From: Symbiodinium natans
Lineage: Eukaryota; Sar; Dinophyceae; Suessiales; Symbiodiniaceae
DNA length: 64,000 nt
Direction: 5' to 3'
NCBI GenBank assembly: GCA_905221605.1
Contig: CAJNDS010000265.1
Span: 1 to 64,000, forward strand
How positions within the stretch are numbered: position 1 is the first letter of the stretch; every line of letters begins with the position of its first letter. The translations under genes were made by a program, and so were the position numbers. Shown here one piece after another: positions 36,684 to 46,154 of the stretch. The notes below the pieces were generated by a model. The model was not told the origin of the DNA and did not search any database. It saw only the letters and a program-made list of their open reading frames with translations.

Positions 36684-37140
36684 TTTTAGTACACACCAGT
36701 GCGGGGGCATCCAGGCCCCAGGGAGCTGAGCGAAGGGCTGGCAGACGCACGGCGAAGCTCTAGGGTTTCGGGTTTAGGGTGGGTGAGAAGAATCTGGTAC
36801 AAGGCCTTTTTTTCTGATCCAGGCAAGCCCCGGGAAATGGCCCCGTCACGTCATGTGGCGGCCGGTAAGTTCATGCTTGGGGCAAGAGTAAGCTGCATTT
36901 CAAAGGGCATAGGTTGCTAATCCCCTCCCCCTAATCTTAAACGCCCCCCCTACCCCCCCCCAATATTAAATAGCCCCCCCCAGCACATACTCCAATATGT
37001 CGACCCCAAACAAAACAGAATCCCTTAAAGACATCCCCCAAAAGGGTACACCTATGTTCGCAAACCCCCACATGGCGTTCGGGTAAGGATCTACATTCAA
37101 TCAGCTCCGCAGGCTCAAGCCAGGATCCGGCCGTTCAAAT
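36684..37140. other. No gene seen
   Basis: Contains C-homopolymer blocks (36920-36985) resembling those near 27800, and no supported frame. Confidence 0.4.
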
Positions 37141-37352
37141 GAATATGGGTTTAGGGTTTAGGGTTTAGGGTTGAGGGTTGAGGGTGGAGGGTGGAGGGTG
37201 GAGGGTCGAGGGTCGAGGGTCGAGGGTCGAGGGTCGAGGGTCGAGGGTCGAGGGTCGAGGGTCGAGGGTCGAGGGTCTAGGGTCTAGGGTCTAGGGTTTA
37301 GGGTCTAGGGTTTAGGGTTTAGGGTCTAGGGTTCAGGGTTTAGGGTTCAGCA
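37141..37352 (+). repeat. Degenerate telomere array with homogenised variants
   Basis: Runs in order: TTTAGGG, TTGAGGG, GTGGAGGG-type (GGAGGGT), then about twelve GTCGAGG units, then GTCTAGG, then mixed TTTAGGG/GTCTAGG/TTCAGGG. Each variant is locally homogeneous, so single mutations were spread by tandem amplification. Confidence 0.95.
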
Positions 37353-37448
37353 CTCCGGGTCGAGCAGCTTTATGGTTAAGCTTTATTTACGGCTCGGATA
37401 TAACACCCACCCACCCAGAGAATCCCACTACATTGAGAAAGCCAAAAA

Positions 37449-37617
37449 CGGCCAAATTCTGAAAATAAAGCGGCCAAATTCTGAAATTCAATTAGCCTTT
37501 GGCCTGATTTTGGCTCATTCTGAAAATAAAGCGGCCAAATTCTGAAAATAAAGCGGCCAAATTCTGAAAATAAAGCGGCCAAATTCTGAAAATAAAGCGG
37601 CCAAATTTTGAAAATAC
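37449..37617 (+). repeat. 22-bp tandem repeat
   Basis: Units of GGCCAAATTCTGAAAATAAA plus GC: two copies, an interrupted and diverged section (37490-37520), then five more. The plus strand contains AATAAA in every unit. The minus-strand frame encodes a repetitive LFSEFGRF peptide, which I do not regard as a gene. Confidence 0.9.
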
Positions 37618-37647
37618 AATTAAGGTTTAAATATATATGGTAGAGAG

Positions 37648-37716
37648 GGTTTAGGGTTTAGGGTTTAGGGTTGAGGGTTGAGGGTTGAGGGTTTAGGGTT
37701 TCGGGTTTAGGGTGTC
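37648..37716 (+). repeat. Interstitial telomere tract
   Basis: TTTAGGG, then TTGAGGG, then TTTAGGG and TTTCGGG variants over about nine units. Confidence 0.9.
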
Positions 37717-37894
37717 TCAGCAACAAGGCAAGAATCAGGCCTGCCAGACATTTGACTGAACAGTTTAGCGATGTACAAGTACCTGTACTTTGCCTCTCAT
37801 GTCTCTCATGGTGCCAGGCCAGCAGAAAACAGGTCCGTTTCCACGCACATGCGTCTCGTGAAGACGTCTACGCTAGGGCTCGCGCGACCACTAA

Positions 37895-38104
37895 GATAAC
37901 TTAGCAACTTAGCAACATGGGTTTAACATGGGTTTAACATGGGTGTAACTTCTAAGTTTTTGTGTGGTTAGTTAAGCGTCTTAGCCTTAAGCTAGGCAAC
38001 CCTAAGTATAGTTAGCTTTTGGCTAAGTTCAACATGCTGTGTTCATGCAACAACTTAAAAAAACTTAACTTTTACTTAACTTGAACTTAACTTTTTGATC
38101 GATT
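37895..38104 (+). repeat. Left subterminal CTTAA/CTTAG repeat cluster
   Basis: Repeated AACTTAGC, GGGTTTAACAT (twice) and ACTTAAC words. The block AACTTAACTTTTACTTAACT also occurs, with reordered units, at 50055-50096 near the right end. Confidence 0.7.
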
Positions 38105-38700
38105 TCGGGAGCTCAAATTTCGTGCAAAGGCATGTCTGCCCCATGTCATTTTTTCATCCATGCTTTTGTATGTTTTTATAGATTTTGTCCGTTTTCATAC
38201 ATCTCGGACTGCTTTGGAAGCTGGCGGATGTCTTAAATTAGTTTGTGCAAGCACGATGCGTGTTTTCTCGGGTTTTCCGATCTTGCCTCATTATGTCGTA
38301 GGGTTCAATGTTAACACGGTCACGAACATACATCTGGTCTTTGCTGCAGACTTTATTCTTGAGACTCTGGGTTGTAAGGCTCACGTGACAGAAGTCGTAT
38401 ACATCACACACTGAGCGCTTTGCGCTGCCATGAGATTGTGAAGTGCAAATTGCAAATTCCGTTACGTAGAGTTCTATGTGCGACAAACATGTACTTGTAT
38501 ACGCGTCGCAAATGTTATCCGCACGTGACGGTTTGCTTTCGTCTCTTAAAAGCGATGGCAGCTTGCCGGCGGATTTTCGTAGCTGCAGGTGAAGTCTAGG
38601 AACACCTGGCCCAACTCTTGCGTGGTGCGCTACCCGAGACTCTATTCCTCAGCCCCAAGCCCTTAAACCTGAAACCCCTATAAACCATTATGTGCAGCCC
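38105..38700. other. No gene seen (left part of candidate element)
   Basis: Unrecognised sequence. A frame at 38160-38414 (84 aa) has no recognisable features. Confidence 0.35.
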
Positions 38701-38977
38701 TAAACCCTGCACCCTCCCCTACAGTAAAGTCATGCCGAGCGCTTCGCGCTGCTGTATCGAGCGCAGTGCGCTTCTGCCGTCAAACAGAAAATGTCCAAAT
38801 TGTTAATGTGTCAACACGGTTGAGCGCTACGCGCTTCTGCCAGTACCGAATTCTTATATCCTGCAAGCGCGCCGTCAAGCGTGTTGTTGGCAGAGCTTAG
38901 CCTAACAGCAGCAAGTTACATGGCAGCATTGTTTCAACATGCCAAGCAAGAGCGACGGTCACATGTGAAACTCCTTC

Positions 38978-39487
38978 ATGAAGCCCTTTAAGCCTACACA
39001 CGTGTGCCTCGCATTCGAGATGGCTTTGGCTCGTTTTCTTCTTCTTTATGGGTCGGCCACCTTCGAGGAAAAATTGGCGGAAGAAATGGAGCGCCTGGAG
39101 TCAGAGAAGCGGACGTGGAACAGCGACATTGGCCTCCAGGCGGCTGCCAAGTCGAAGCAGCAGAAAGTGGGGGGCTCTTCTCCAGCGATGCAGCAAGCAG
39201 CATGCACAACTGCGCCGCTGCGCACGACCGCCGTGCCAGCTACGACCGGGGCCTTGGAAGCTACAGCTTCACCGGCGATGCCAAGCTCCTGCTCGCAAGG
39301 CGCCGGCGCCGCAGCAGACGCTGGCGCTCAGTCCACTCCGCCTTCTTCCCTACCTCCAGACGCTGGCAAGCGTGAGCGTGGCGAGCGCGGTGGGAAGAGG
39401 AAGTCATGGTACTGCAAGTGGTTCTATGATCCGACGCGAGGGAAAAGAATCTGTCCGCACACGCGCATAGTGCTTCGGCTAGCATGA
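38978..39487 (+). CDS. Hypothetical Ala/Pro-rich protein, paralogue A
   Basis: A 169-aa frame of unknown function; a second Met (39020) opens the better-looking MALARFLLLYGSATFEEKLA stretch. It has a short helical, charged N-terminal part (FEEKLAEEMERLESEKR), then a low-complexity Ala/Pro/Ser region, then a basic tail with a few Cys. The middle is paralogous to the next gene (SKQQK..., TGALE.TAS, PPDAG), and EKLAEEM recurs in the gene near 43.1 kb, so these proteins share ancestry. Mini-hairpins lie on both sides. It could be cargo of the proposed element or a degenerate host gene. Confidence 0.45.
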   Translation: MKPFKPTHVCLAFEMALARFLLLYGSATFEEKLAEEMERLESEKRTWNSDIGLQAAAKSKQQKVGGSSPAMQQAACTTAPLRTTAVPATTGALEATASPAMPSSCSQGAGAAADAGAQSTPPSSLPPDAGKRERGERGGKRKSWYCKWFYDPTRGKRICPHTRIVLRLA

Positions 39488-39791
39488 CTGCTTTAACGGA
39501 GTCAGGCGAATCCAAAGGGGGCTACTGTTACGGTCTGGGTTTTGGGCTTCAGGTTCAAGGAGACTGAGAGTATGCCTGCATGTGGCCTGTTTTGCTGTTG
39601 AAGCCTTCAGGCAATGTTTTTGTTGGTGTCTCGTTGAGCGCAGGGCGCTGCTGCACTGCATGTGTAGGAGGAAACATGTAAACAATGCAACACAAGAGCG
39701 CACGGCGCTGCTGGAGTTGTGCGTGTACTGTCGAGCCGGTTGCGTTTCAGTGCGCGGTGAAACATGCGCAGCTGCTCTTGGTTCGAAGCCA

Positions 39792-40352
39792 ATGTGGACA
39801 GCTAGAGATTGGGCAGCGTGGGACAGTCGCTGGAGCGAGGAGGAATGGGAACAGTGGCTGCAAGCACGTCGTCGTGAAGAAGAGTCCGCTTCTTCGCCTG
39901 CTGGTGTGTCCGCTGCCGCCAACGAGTCGCAGAAGCGGCCTGGCAGCGACCTTGGCCAAGCCGCGCCCCAGTTCAAGCAGCAAAAAACGGGGGCGCCTTC
40001 TCCTGTGGCCTCGCCGGCAGCGCCTGGGCAGACTACCTCTGCGCCAGCTGTTGCGGCAAAGACTGGGGCCTTGGAACCTACAGCGTCGACTCCGCTGCCA
40101 AGCTCCGGGGCAACACTAGCTGGCGGCGCTGCGGCTGCAGGTCACGCTCAGCTCTTGCCACCTCCGCCACCTCCTGCAGTGCCTCCAGACGCTGGTGCTG
40201 GAGATGCTGGCAGAGGCGACATCGTGGTGAGGGCAGAGGAGGTGGAACAGTTGCGCCATTTCCTGCACGAGACACGGGCAGCTCTTCGCGCGGTTGTTCG
40301 CTTTGCAACAGCAGCTGACCATGCGCTGCACGACATGGTGCGTGGTGTGTGA
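39792..40352 (+). CDS. Hypothetical Ala/Pro-rich protein, paralogue B
   Basis: I prefer the ATG at 39792 (MWTARDWAAWDSRWSEEEWE) over the longer frame from 39582, because the upstream part contains two mini-hairpins and looks like spacer; this gives 186 aa. The N-terminus is Trp-rich and acidic. The centre is low-complexity Ala/Pro and aligns with paralogue A through SKQQK/FKQQK, TGALE and PPDAG. The C-terminus (AEEVEQLRHFLHETRAALRA) is predicted helical. No domain is recognised. A prolyl run, PPPPPP, sits just before PPDAG. Confidence 0.5.
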   Translation: MWTARDWAAWDSRWSEEEWEQWLQARRREEESASSPAGVSAAANESQKRPGSDLGQAAPQFKQQKTGAPSPVASPAAPGQTTSAPAVAAKTGALEPTASTPLPSSGATLAGGAAAAGHAQLLPPPPPPAVPPDAGAGDAGRGDIVVRAEEVEQLRHFLHETRAALRAVVRFATAADHALHDMVRGV

Positions 40353-40693
40353 GGAAAAGAAGCGAGCAAAGGTTCCAGGTATTTATATGTGTAAGTACAG
40401 AAGACACATTTTTTGGCCAGTCGCGAAGCACCAAGGCTCCCGGTTGTCTTGCAGGTTGTTTTCTCATATAGTGTTTCACGACCTATGCACTGTTCTTTCT
40501 CCTCTCCATCATGCTCTTCTATGTGTGAGCGCTTGCGCTTCTGTGACTCGTGTGAGCGCTCGCGCTTCTGTTATATGTCTGAGCGCTTGCGCTTCTGTCA
40601 TACTCACATCGTGCGTCTCGAGCCCGTGGTTCACTTATGGGACGCACGTTGGCTTCCAAGCCTGGGGGACTTAGTTAGTCTGACGCTCGCGGC

Positions 40694-41728
40694 ATGGCGG
40701 CCGCTCACCTCCAGGCGGTGCTGGGTTACCTGGAAGCCTTCAGCAGGGCGGCCTCGCCGGAGAATGCTCTGGCGGAATGTGAGAGGCAGGTCGACCTCCT
40801 TCAGGCTAGCCTCACAGAGACTGAGTTTGACTGCTCCTCTGCTTCCGAGGTTTTGGTCCTGCTAGACTCGGCAGCCGCAAAACTGTGCTTGTCAGAGCAG
40901 CAAAGGCGTCAGCTTGCGCAGGCGCTGCCCACAGCCACAGAAGGGAAACCGAGCAAGCCTTCCACTAAGCGGAAGCGTCGAGACCAGCAGGACTTCTCCT
41001 ACGCCTTCCGGTACTTGACGAGAAGTGTCTGGCAGCAGCTACAGGACCCCGGCCTGCGCGACTTCAAAAAGCTGGACGTGCTGTCCAGCTACTTGGCCAG
41101 CTTGGGGCTCCGCTGTCCGTCCGAGTTCACAGCCCAAGTGGTGACCTGGTACTTCTTGCTGTACGGCTCGGACCACGTGCCCATGAACGACGCGTTGGCC
41201 GTGCACAAGCAGTACCTCTCAGTCAAGAACGCTCTGCAAAAGCACGCGCGTTTGTGTCCAAAGCTCCCCGACCTGCCGTACGTGGTGGCTCTCCCAAGCA
41301 ACGTGGGCGACCTTGACCATGCTTGGCGTGACCGTGTCTTCGCGCAAGAAGCTCCCGCGGCGGCTCCCTTTGACGACGAGGAGTTCAGGCTCAACGCAGT
41401 CGGCGTGCCGGCTCGCATGAGCAACAAGTGGGTGCGGCTGCAGCTACAAACCCTGAAGATGCGTACGGGCAAGACTCCGGTTGGCCCTTGTGTCCGCAGC
41501 AGTAGCGAGATGAAGTTTGCACTGCCTCGCTGCCCCTCGACAATGGACTGCGACTCAGACGAAAGCCCACTGTTCTTGAAGGAGCGCCGCAGGCAACCGC
41601 CGGCAGCCCTGCTGCCCCCGCCTCCGCTGCAGCCCAGCCAGCACGCGCAGCTTCAGGTGCCGGAGATCCTAAACCTGTATAAGCCCTCGAGAGCCCCCTT
41701 TAGGTCCCGCTATACCTTGAACTCCTGA
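40694..41728 (+). CDS. Hypothetical 344-aa helical protein
   Basis: A complete frame, GC-rich with coding-like third positions, starting in GCGGCATGGCGG. The N-terminal ~80 residues are helical and acidic; a basic cluster (STKRKRRDQQ, ~95-102) could be a nuclear localisation signal; a longer folded-looking part follows (~105-270), and the tail is Pro/Gln-rich (PPPPLQPSQHAQ). I know no family that fits. It begins about 100 bp after a cluster of three mini-hairpins and ends 36 bp before the next frame, consistent with a tightly packed one-strand gene row. Confidence 0.6.
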   Translation: MAAAHLQAVLGYLEAFSRAASPENALAECERQVDLLQASLTETEFDCSSASEVLVLLDSAAAKLCLSEQQRRQLAQALPTATEGKPSKPSTKRKRRDQQDFSYAFRYLTRSVWQQLQDPGLRDFKKLDVLSSYLASLGLRCPSEFTAQVVTWYFLLYGSDHVPMNDALAVHKQYLSVKNALQKHARLCPKLPDLPYVVALPSNVGDLDHAWRDRVFAQEAPAAAPFDDEEFRLNAVGVPARMSNKWVRLQLQTLKMRTGKTPVGPCVRSSSEMKFALPRCPSTMDCDSDESPLFLKERRRQPPAALLPPPPLQPSQHAQLQVPEILNLYKPSRAPFRSRYTLNS

Positions 41729-41763
41729 AGCCATGCTGCTGTGAGGCGTCTCGAGCAGAGGCG

Positions 41764-42539
41764 ATGACTGGGCAGCCGGCTGCGACTCCTGCCGCATCTG
41801 GAGTTCCTCCGCTCAGTGTTGCTGAAGACAGCAAAGCTACTTCTTCACCATCTGCAGGGCTGCTTCAGGTGTGCTCCTCTGAGAAACAGTCGCTGGCGCT
41901 GCCGGCCACGCCTCTGCAAGTCTCGGACAGGCCCTGCCAGCCTGCCATGCTCGAGGTTGCTCGTGGGCCAGAGACTGCGCCCGTGCTCTCTGGAGCCGCG
42001 CCAGCTACTGGTAGTTTGGCGCCTGATGCTGCACCTCAGCCGGGTTCTTCTGCGAGTGTGCATGGCGGACCTGCAGCAGTCCTTCAGCAAAAGGGCGGCG
42101 AGGCATCTGGCCGAAGCTCGGTCTTGAATGCGGCGCTGGAGCTACAGGTAGCCATGGGCTCGAAACTGCCAAAAAGCTGGCGGCGCATGCGCTGGAGGAG
42201 CCAAAGAAGAGTACGCCACCCACTAAAGGCCAAAGCCCGAAGAAGAAGAAAAACAACAAGACGAAGAAGGAGAGCAGCGCCACGGGCAAGAAGTCTGGAA
42301 AGAACCCGACCTCGAAGCCCGACCCTCGTGCAGAGGCAAAGAACAAGGGCAAGTCCAAGAAGAAGACCGTGGAAGAGCGGCAGCACTTCAAGCCAGGTTC
42401 GGCGGCGGAGCGCGCGTATCGCAAGGCGTGCGGCGTCCCGTCGAGTCTCCTGCAGAAGTACAAGAAAGGCTGCAGCAAATGCAGGAAGCGGCCGGGCTGC
42501 ACTCGTAGCTGCTGGCTTTTGCGACACTACCAGGTCTGA
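41764..42539 (+). CDS. Lys-rich protein with Cys motif, frame change inside
   Basis: Two frames must be combined. The first runs from ATG 41764 through an Ala/Ser/Pro-rich region to about 42147. From about 42150 the clearly coding frame is the other one (stop TGA at 42537). It encodes a long Lys-rich stretch (PKKKKNNKTKKE, KSKKKTVEERQHF) and ends with a compact Cys motif, GCSKCRKRPGCTRSCW, likely to bind zinc. A GT lies at 42148 (CTACAG|GTAGCC), but no convincing acceptor follows, so a frameshift is as likely as an intron. The basic body suggests binding to DNA or chromatin (inference). Confidence 0.5.
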
Positions 42540-42855
42540 TACCTGTGCACCGTTTTAGCGCATGGAGTTTTCATAGAAGCTCCCTCTGCTGCAGAATTCT
42601 CAGCGTCGTCGCATGTTCATATGCCTCACTGCAAGAGCGCGCGCTGGAGGTTGCACAGCGCGAGGTCGAAAAGGCGCAGTGTTCCCTGACCTCCTGCGCT
42701 TCAGACTCATTGCATAGGTTTATATGGCATTGTAGACCGTGTGCTTGCCTGAGCGCAGGGCGCTATATAGACCGATGCGTGCAGAGGAGCGTGTCGTGTA
42801 TAGCATCTCTTCTCGAGCTGCCGGTTCCTAGACTTGCAGCTGCTGTGCGAGTGAG

Positions 42856-43270
42856 ATGGCCAGCCTTGCCGCGGCGGAAGCTGCCGACGAAGTGGAAAGC
42901 TTGGGCTTCTACGTGGACGTGGGCTGCAGCGGCCAGAAGCGACCTGCTCATAGCCACGTCGACTGCGACGGCTCGAGCATGCAGCAAGCGACAGAGAACA
43001 GCAGGCTACCACATGCACAGCTCCACTTGTGCAGGGGCACTGTCCAAGAAGGAAGCCAAGTTCCTGGCCCGTGCTTCCGACCTTCTCAAGTGGTCCCAGC
43101 CCTACGCGGAGAAGCTAGCAGAGGAGATGGCTTACTTGGAGCGCGTGCTGACGGCTCTGCTGGACAAGCAAGCTGGTCGCACGCGAGTTTCTCTGTACTC
43201 CGTAAAGAGCCTCAAGGCAGGACTCGCTGGCGTCTTTCACGCCTTGGAAGCGGTAGTGCAAGCTTCATAG
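42856..43270 (+). CDS. Hypothetical helical protein, two frames or exons
   Basis: The start MASLAAAEAADEVESLGFYV (42856) is plausible, but the frame that carries protein-like sequence switches near 43035. From there GALSKKEAKFLARASDLLKW continues to a stop at 43268-43270 in another frame. A short intron ending TTGTGCAG at about 43033 would fit, with an uncertain donor. The helical C-terminal part includes EKLAEEMAYLERVLTALL, echoing EKLAEEMERLE in paralogue A at 39 kb. No function is recognised. Mini-hairpins precede it (42752) and follow it (43364). Confidence 0.4.
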
Positions 43271-43393
43271 CTGGAGTGTTGCTGGTGCCAATGACGAGCC
43301 AATGTCTGTACCCAGACCAAAGGACTTCATCTGCTGCGCTGCGGGGCAGTCAGTTCACGCACGAGCGCTTGCGCTACTCTGAAACCGTCACCC

Positions 43394-43455
43394 TCAACCC
43401 TAAGCCCTAAACCCTAAACCCTAAACCCCCAAACCCTCAACCCCAAACCCTGTGA
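43394..43455 (+). repeat. Interstitial telomere tract (CCCTAAA)
   Basis: About seven CCCTAAA-like units between two mini-hairpins that share the upstream text CAGTTCACGCACGAGCGC. Confidence 0.9.
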
Positions 43456-43712
43456 ACGCTCACGTGCTGCAGACACTTCACAGTTCACGCACGAGCGCAA
43501 GCGCTGCGTCACGCACGGCGGTCTACGTAAGCGGGCAAGGGTGAACAGATCTAGAGACAGCGGGGACACTCATTGAGAGCCCCAAAGGGTTTACCAACAA
43601 CAAAACACAAACAAAACATATGGAAAACACCGACAAAAACAAGCGAAACAAGTGAAAACCTCAAATTTCAAAATCGTAATTCTAAAGGAGGTACTTTTGA
43701 AACACCAACCCG

Positions 43713-43877
43713 AGGGTTTAGTTTAGGGTTTAGGGTCTAGGTTTTAGGGTTTAGGCTTTAGGGTTTAGGGTTTAGGGTTTAGGGTTTAGGGTTTAGGGTT
43801 TAGGGTTTAGGGTTTAGGGTTTAGGGTTTAGGGTTTAGGGCTTAAGGTTTAGGGTTTAGGGTTTAGGGTTTAGGGCA
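43713..43877 (+). repeat. Long interstitial telomere tract (TTTAGGG)
   Basis: More than twenty TTTAGGG units, mostly perfect. Its strand is opposite to the tract 300 bp upstream, so the two face each other around 43456-43712. Confidence 0.95.
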
Positions 43878-43894
43878 AGGATGTAGGGTTGGCC

Positions 43895-44187
43895 TGGATA
43901 CCGCGGGATGCCACGGGATACCGCGCGATACCGTGCGATACCGCGCGATACCGGGGGAGCTGAGAGGATACCAGCGCGGTATCTCGCGGTATCCGGCCTT
44001 GTTCTTCTAGGCTTACGGACAGAAACCAGGCACGATACCGCGCGATACCGGTTTTGGTGGCTCTTGGATATAGGTTTGTAGGAAAAAAAGGGCGCGATAC
44101 CGCGGGATACCGCTTGGCATCCCCCTGCAGCCCCATGCACAAAACCATGCCGCGATACCGCACGATACCGCGGGATACGCGCCGAAA
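43895..44187. repeat. GATACCGCGC decamer repeats upstream of a gene
   Basis: At least twelve copies of a ten-base unit GATACCGCGS (C/G at the end), grouped at 43895-43960, 44035-44052, 44093-44118 and 44152-44180, with one copy inverted at 43978-43996 (GGTATCTCGCGGTATC). They fill the 400 bp before the gene at 44296, so they could be upstream control sites. A minus-strand frame through them (RYRAVSRGI repeats) is not a gene. Confidence 0.8.
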
Positions 44188-44295
44188 TTTGCTCCATCCT
44201 TCCTGTTTCCTGCCTTCCTTTTTCTCCGCTGGCTCGTTTGCACAGCCTCCCTAGCTCCTGACTTTCCGCAGCCCTCTCGACGAGCCACCGAAGCC

Positions 44296-45537
44296 ATGGC
44301 TGCTGTCGACACCGTGTTTTGCGCTCGCTGCAAGGGAAGTGTGGCGAGGGAGGACGCGGTGAAGAAGAGCACGCACACCTATGTGCACAAGGACTGTCAC
44401 TCCTTGCAGGTCTACGTCGCCAGGTTAACCTGGCCGCAAGACTTGGCATTCGAAGGCGCCGAGAAAGAGGAGTTCTTCTCCAAGGCGTCGCGGTGCCGTG
44501 ACCCGACAACCGGAAAGGTCTGCCTCAACAAGTTGAGGAACGAGGTCACAAGAATCCTCACAACGAGGAGGATCCAGCAGATGAAGGATAGCACTGTGTC
44601 TCCCTTTCGTCCGTTGGACTACTGGAAGACAATGGGGTTCGACACAGAGAAGATCCGGGCGAACTGCCCTTTCGAAGAGCATCCCCAGGGTCTTGGCCGC
44701 TGCTACCAAGTCTCCTTGCACAGCGAGGAAAGCAACAACATCTGCGAGCAGATGGCGCAGGAGTCCATGCGCATCGAGCTGAAGGCCCGTAAGCGCACGC
44801 TGCCGGCGGCGCCTGTTCCTCCTGCCCTGAAGGACAAGGCCATGGACGACGTCGAGGAGCCGGACAAGGATGCGGCAGCAGAAGTCCTAGCGGACTTAGA
44901 GGAGGCCCTTGCGGACTTGACGGAGGACGAAGAGGAAGTGCAAGAGGCCCGGAACCGGTCTAAAGCTGAGGCCAAGGACAAGAAGAAGCAAGCCGCGAAA
45001 GACAAGAAGGAAGCCGCCAAGGCCAAGAAGAAGCAGGAGCAAGAGGAGAGGAAGCGCCAGAACGAGCTCTTCAACCTGGCGAGCAAGGCGAACCGCTTCC
45101 TTGCACAGCCTCTGGTCAAAGTGACCAAGGCGAGAGACCTCGTTGCCAAGGACAAGACAGCGTCGGAGCTTGTGCGCGAAAGCATTTGCTCCGCGCACAC
45201 GCAGATGCAGGAGTGGCAAACGGCCGCGCTGCAGACAGTCTTGAAGCGGGCCAAGACGCCTGACGCTAAGCTTCAGGACCTGCCGTTCACCAACTTCAAG
45301 GAGCTGCAGCAGCAGGTCCAGGAGCACTTGACCCTGGCTGCCACTGTCAAGCCGCTGGCGAAGGCTAAGGCTAAGACCCGTGCCGGCGGCAGGAAGCGAC
45401 CTCGTGAAGAGAAGGAAGCCCAGGACGGCGAGGAAGAGTCCGACAAGGAGGAGAGCAAGGAAAAGGACGACGACAGTGTCAAGTGCGAGACGCCCGAGGA
45501 GACCCAGGTCACTGCCGCGGATTCCACCGACAGCTGA
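44296..45537 (+). CDS. Zinc-finger and coiled-coil Lys/Glu-rich protein
   Basis: A 413-aa intact frame starting in a good context (GCCATGGC). Near the N-terminus are C9-x2-C12 and H31-x2-C34, a CxxC...HxxC arrangement typical of a small treble-clef or LIM-like zinc site. A globular part (~40-160) follows, then an acidic region, a long Lys/Glu/Ala coiled coil (~215-260, AAKDKKEAAKAKKKQEQEE) and a basic tail with AKAKAKTRAGGRKRPREE. The charged architecture suggests a nuclear, chromatin- or RNA-associated protein (inference). I recognise no named family. Decamer repeats lie upstream and two mini-hairpins downstream. Confidence 0.75.
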   Translation: MAAVDTVFCARCKGSVAREDAVKKSTHTYVHKDCHSLQVYVARLTWPQDLAFEGAEKEEFFSKASRCRDPTTGKVCLNKLRNEVTRILTTRRIQQMKDSTVSPFRPLDYWKTMGFDTEKIRANCPFEEHPQGLGRCYQVSLHSEESNNICEQMAQESMRIELKARKRTLPAAPVPPALKDKAMDDVEEPDKDAAAEVLADLEEALADLTEDEEEVQEARNRSKAEAKDKKKQAAKDKKEAAKAKKKQEQEERKRQNELFNLASKANRFLAQPLVKVTKARDLVAKDKTASELVRESICSAHTQMQEWQTAALQTVLKRAKTPDAKLQDLPFTNFKELQQQVQEHLTLAATVKPLAKAKAKTRAGGRKRPREEKEAQDGEEESDKEESKEKDDDSVKCETPEETQVTAADSTDS

Positions 45538-45890
45538 GTCGGCCTGTAGTCCGCGCCTGCTTGCACGTTTGACGTCGTCGACATGCCCACCACGCACCTC
45601 AGCATGGCATGTGTGGGCCCCTGTCGCGGCAAGGAACACACGCGAGTCAGTGGAAGACAGCGTTCGTCTCCGAACGCACGCAAACAACGAGGGGGAAAAG
45701 GTGAACTTGTGCGTCGCATCCGAGCGCTGGCGCTTCTGCTACACGTTAAGTACTTGCGCTTGTGGTACACGTCATATAGTTGCGTTTGTGTACAATGCTG
45801 AGCGCCTCACGCGCTGCATAAAGTGAGCCAACGCCGTGGCCGGTCCAGTTGCAAGGCACATGCAGTTCCCTTTCATGCGCAGTCACCGCA

Positions 45891-46154
45891 ATGGCTGACA
45901 CGAGGCTGACGCACTGCGTGGTGATAAGTGCATCCACCGAGGAAAACCTGAGGCATCAGCTCGAGAACATGTCCGCCGACACACTTCGGCTGCTGGCAAC
46001 CATGACCGTGGATGTGCTGGCCGCGAGGGTCGTCACCGATACTCCTGGCGCACCTGCTGGACTCGGTGGCCAAGCGGCGGTTGGAGAGGGGGACTTCAGC
46101 ATGCTGGGCAGTGGGCTCACGGAGATAAACGTGGCGAGTGAGTTTACGGACTGA
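45891..46154 (+). CDS. Small hypothetical protein
   Basis: An 87-aa frame starting MADTRLTHCVVISASTEENL in the context GCAATGGC; a longer version from 45849 adds upstream sequence that looks untranslated. It has an amphipathic helix (ENLRHQLENMSADTLRLLATM) and a Gly-rich acidic tail, and no domain I recognise. It sits between paired mini-hairpins (45723 and 45801 before, 46293 after), the same spacing logic as its neighbours. Confidence 0.4.
   Translation: MADTRLTHCVVISASTEENLRHQLENMSADTLRLLATMTVDVLAARVVTDTPGAPAGLGGQAAVGEGDFSMLGSGLTEINVASEFTD

Noticed and set aside
43856..44509. A 217-aa minus-strand ORF with RYRAVSRGI repeats
   Set aside because: It is the translation of the GATACCGCGC decamers and then antisense to the gene at 44296.
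44703..45687. Long minus-strand frames opposite the zinc-finger gene
   Set aside because: They are antisense shadows of a Lys/Glu-rich coding sequence, producing Leu/Ser/Phe-rich peptides.
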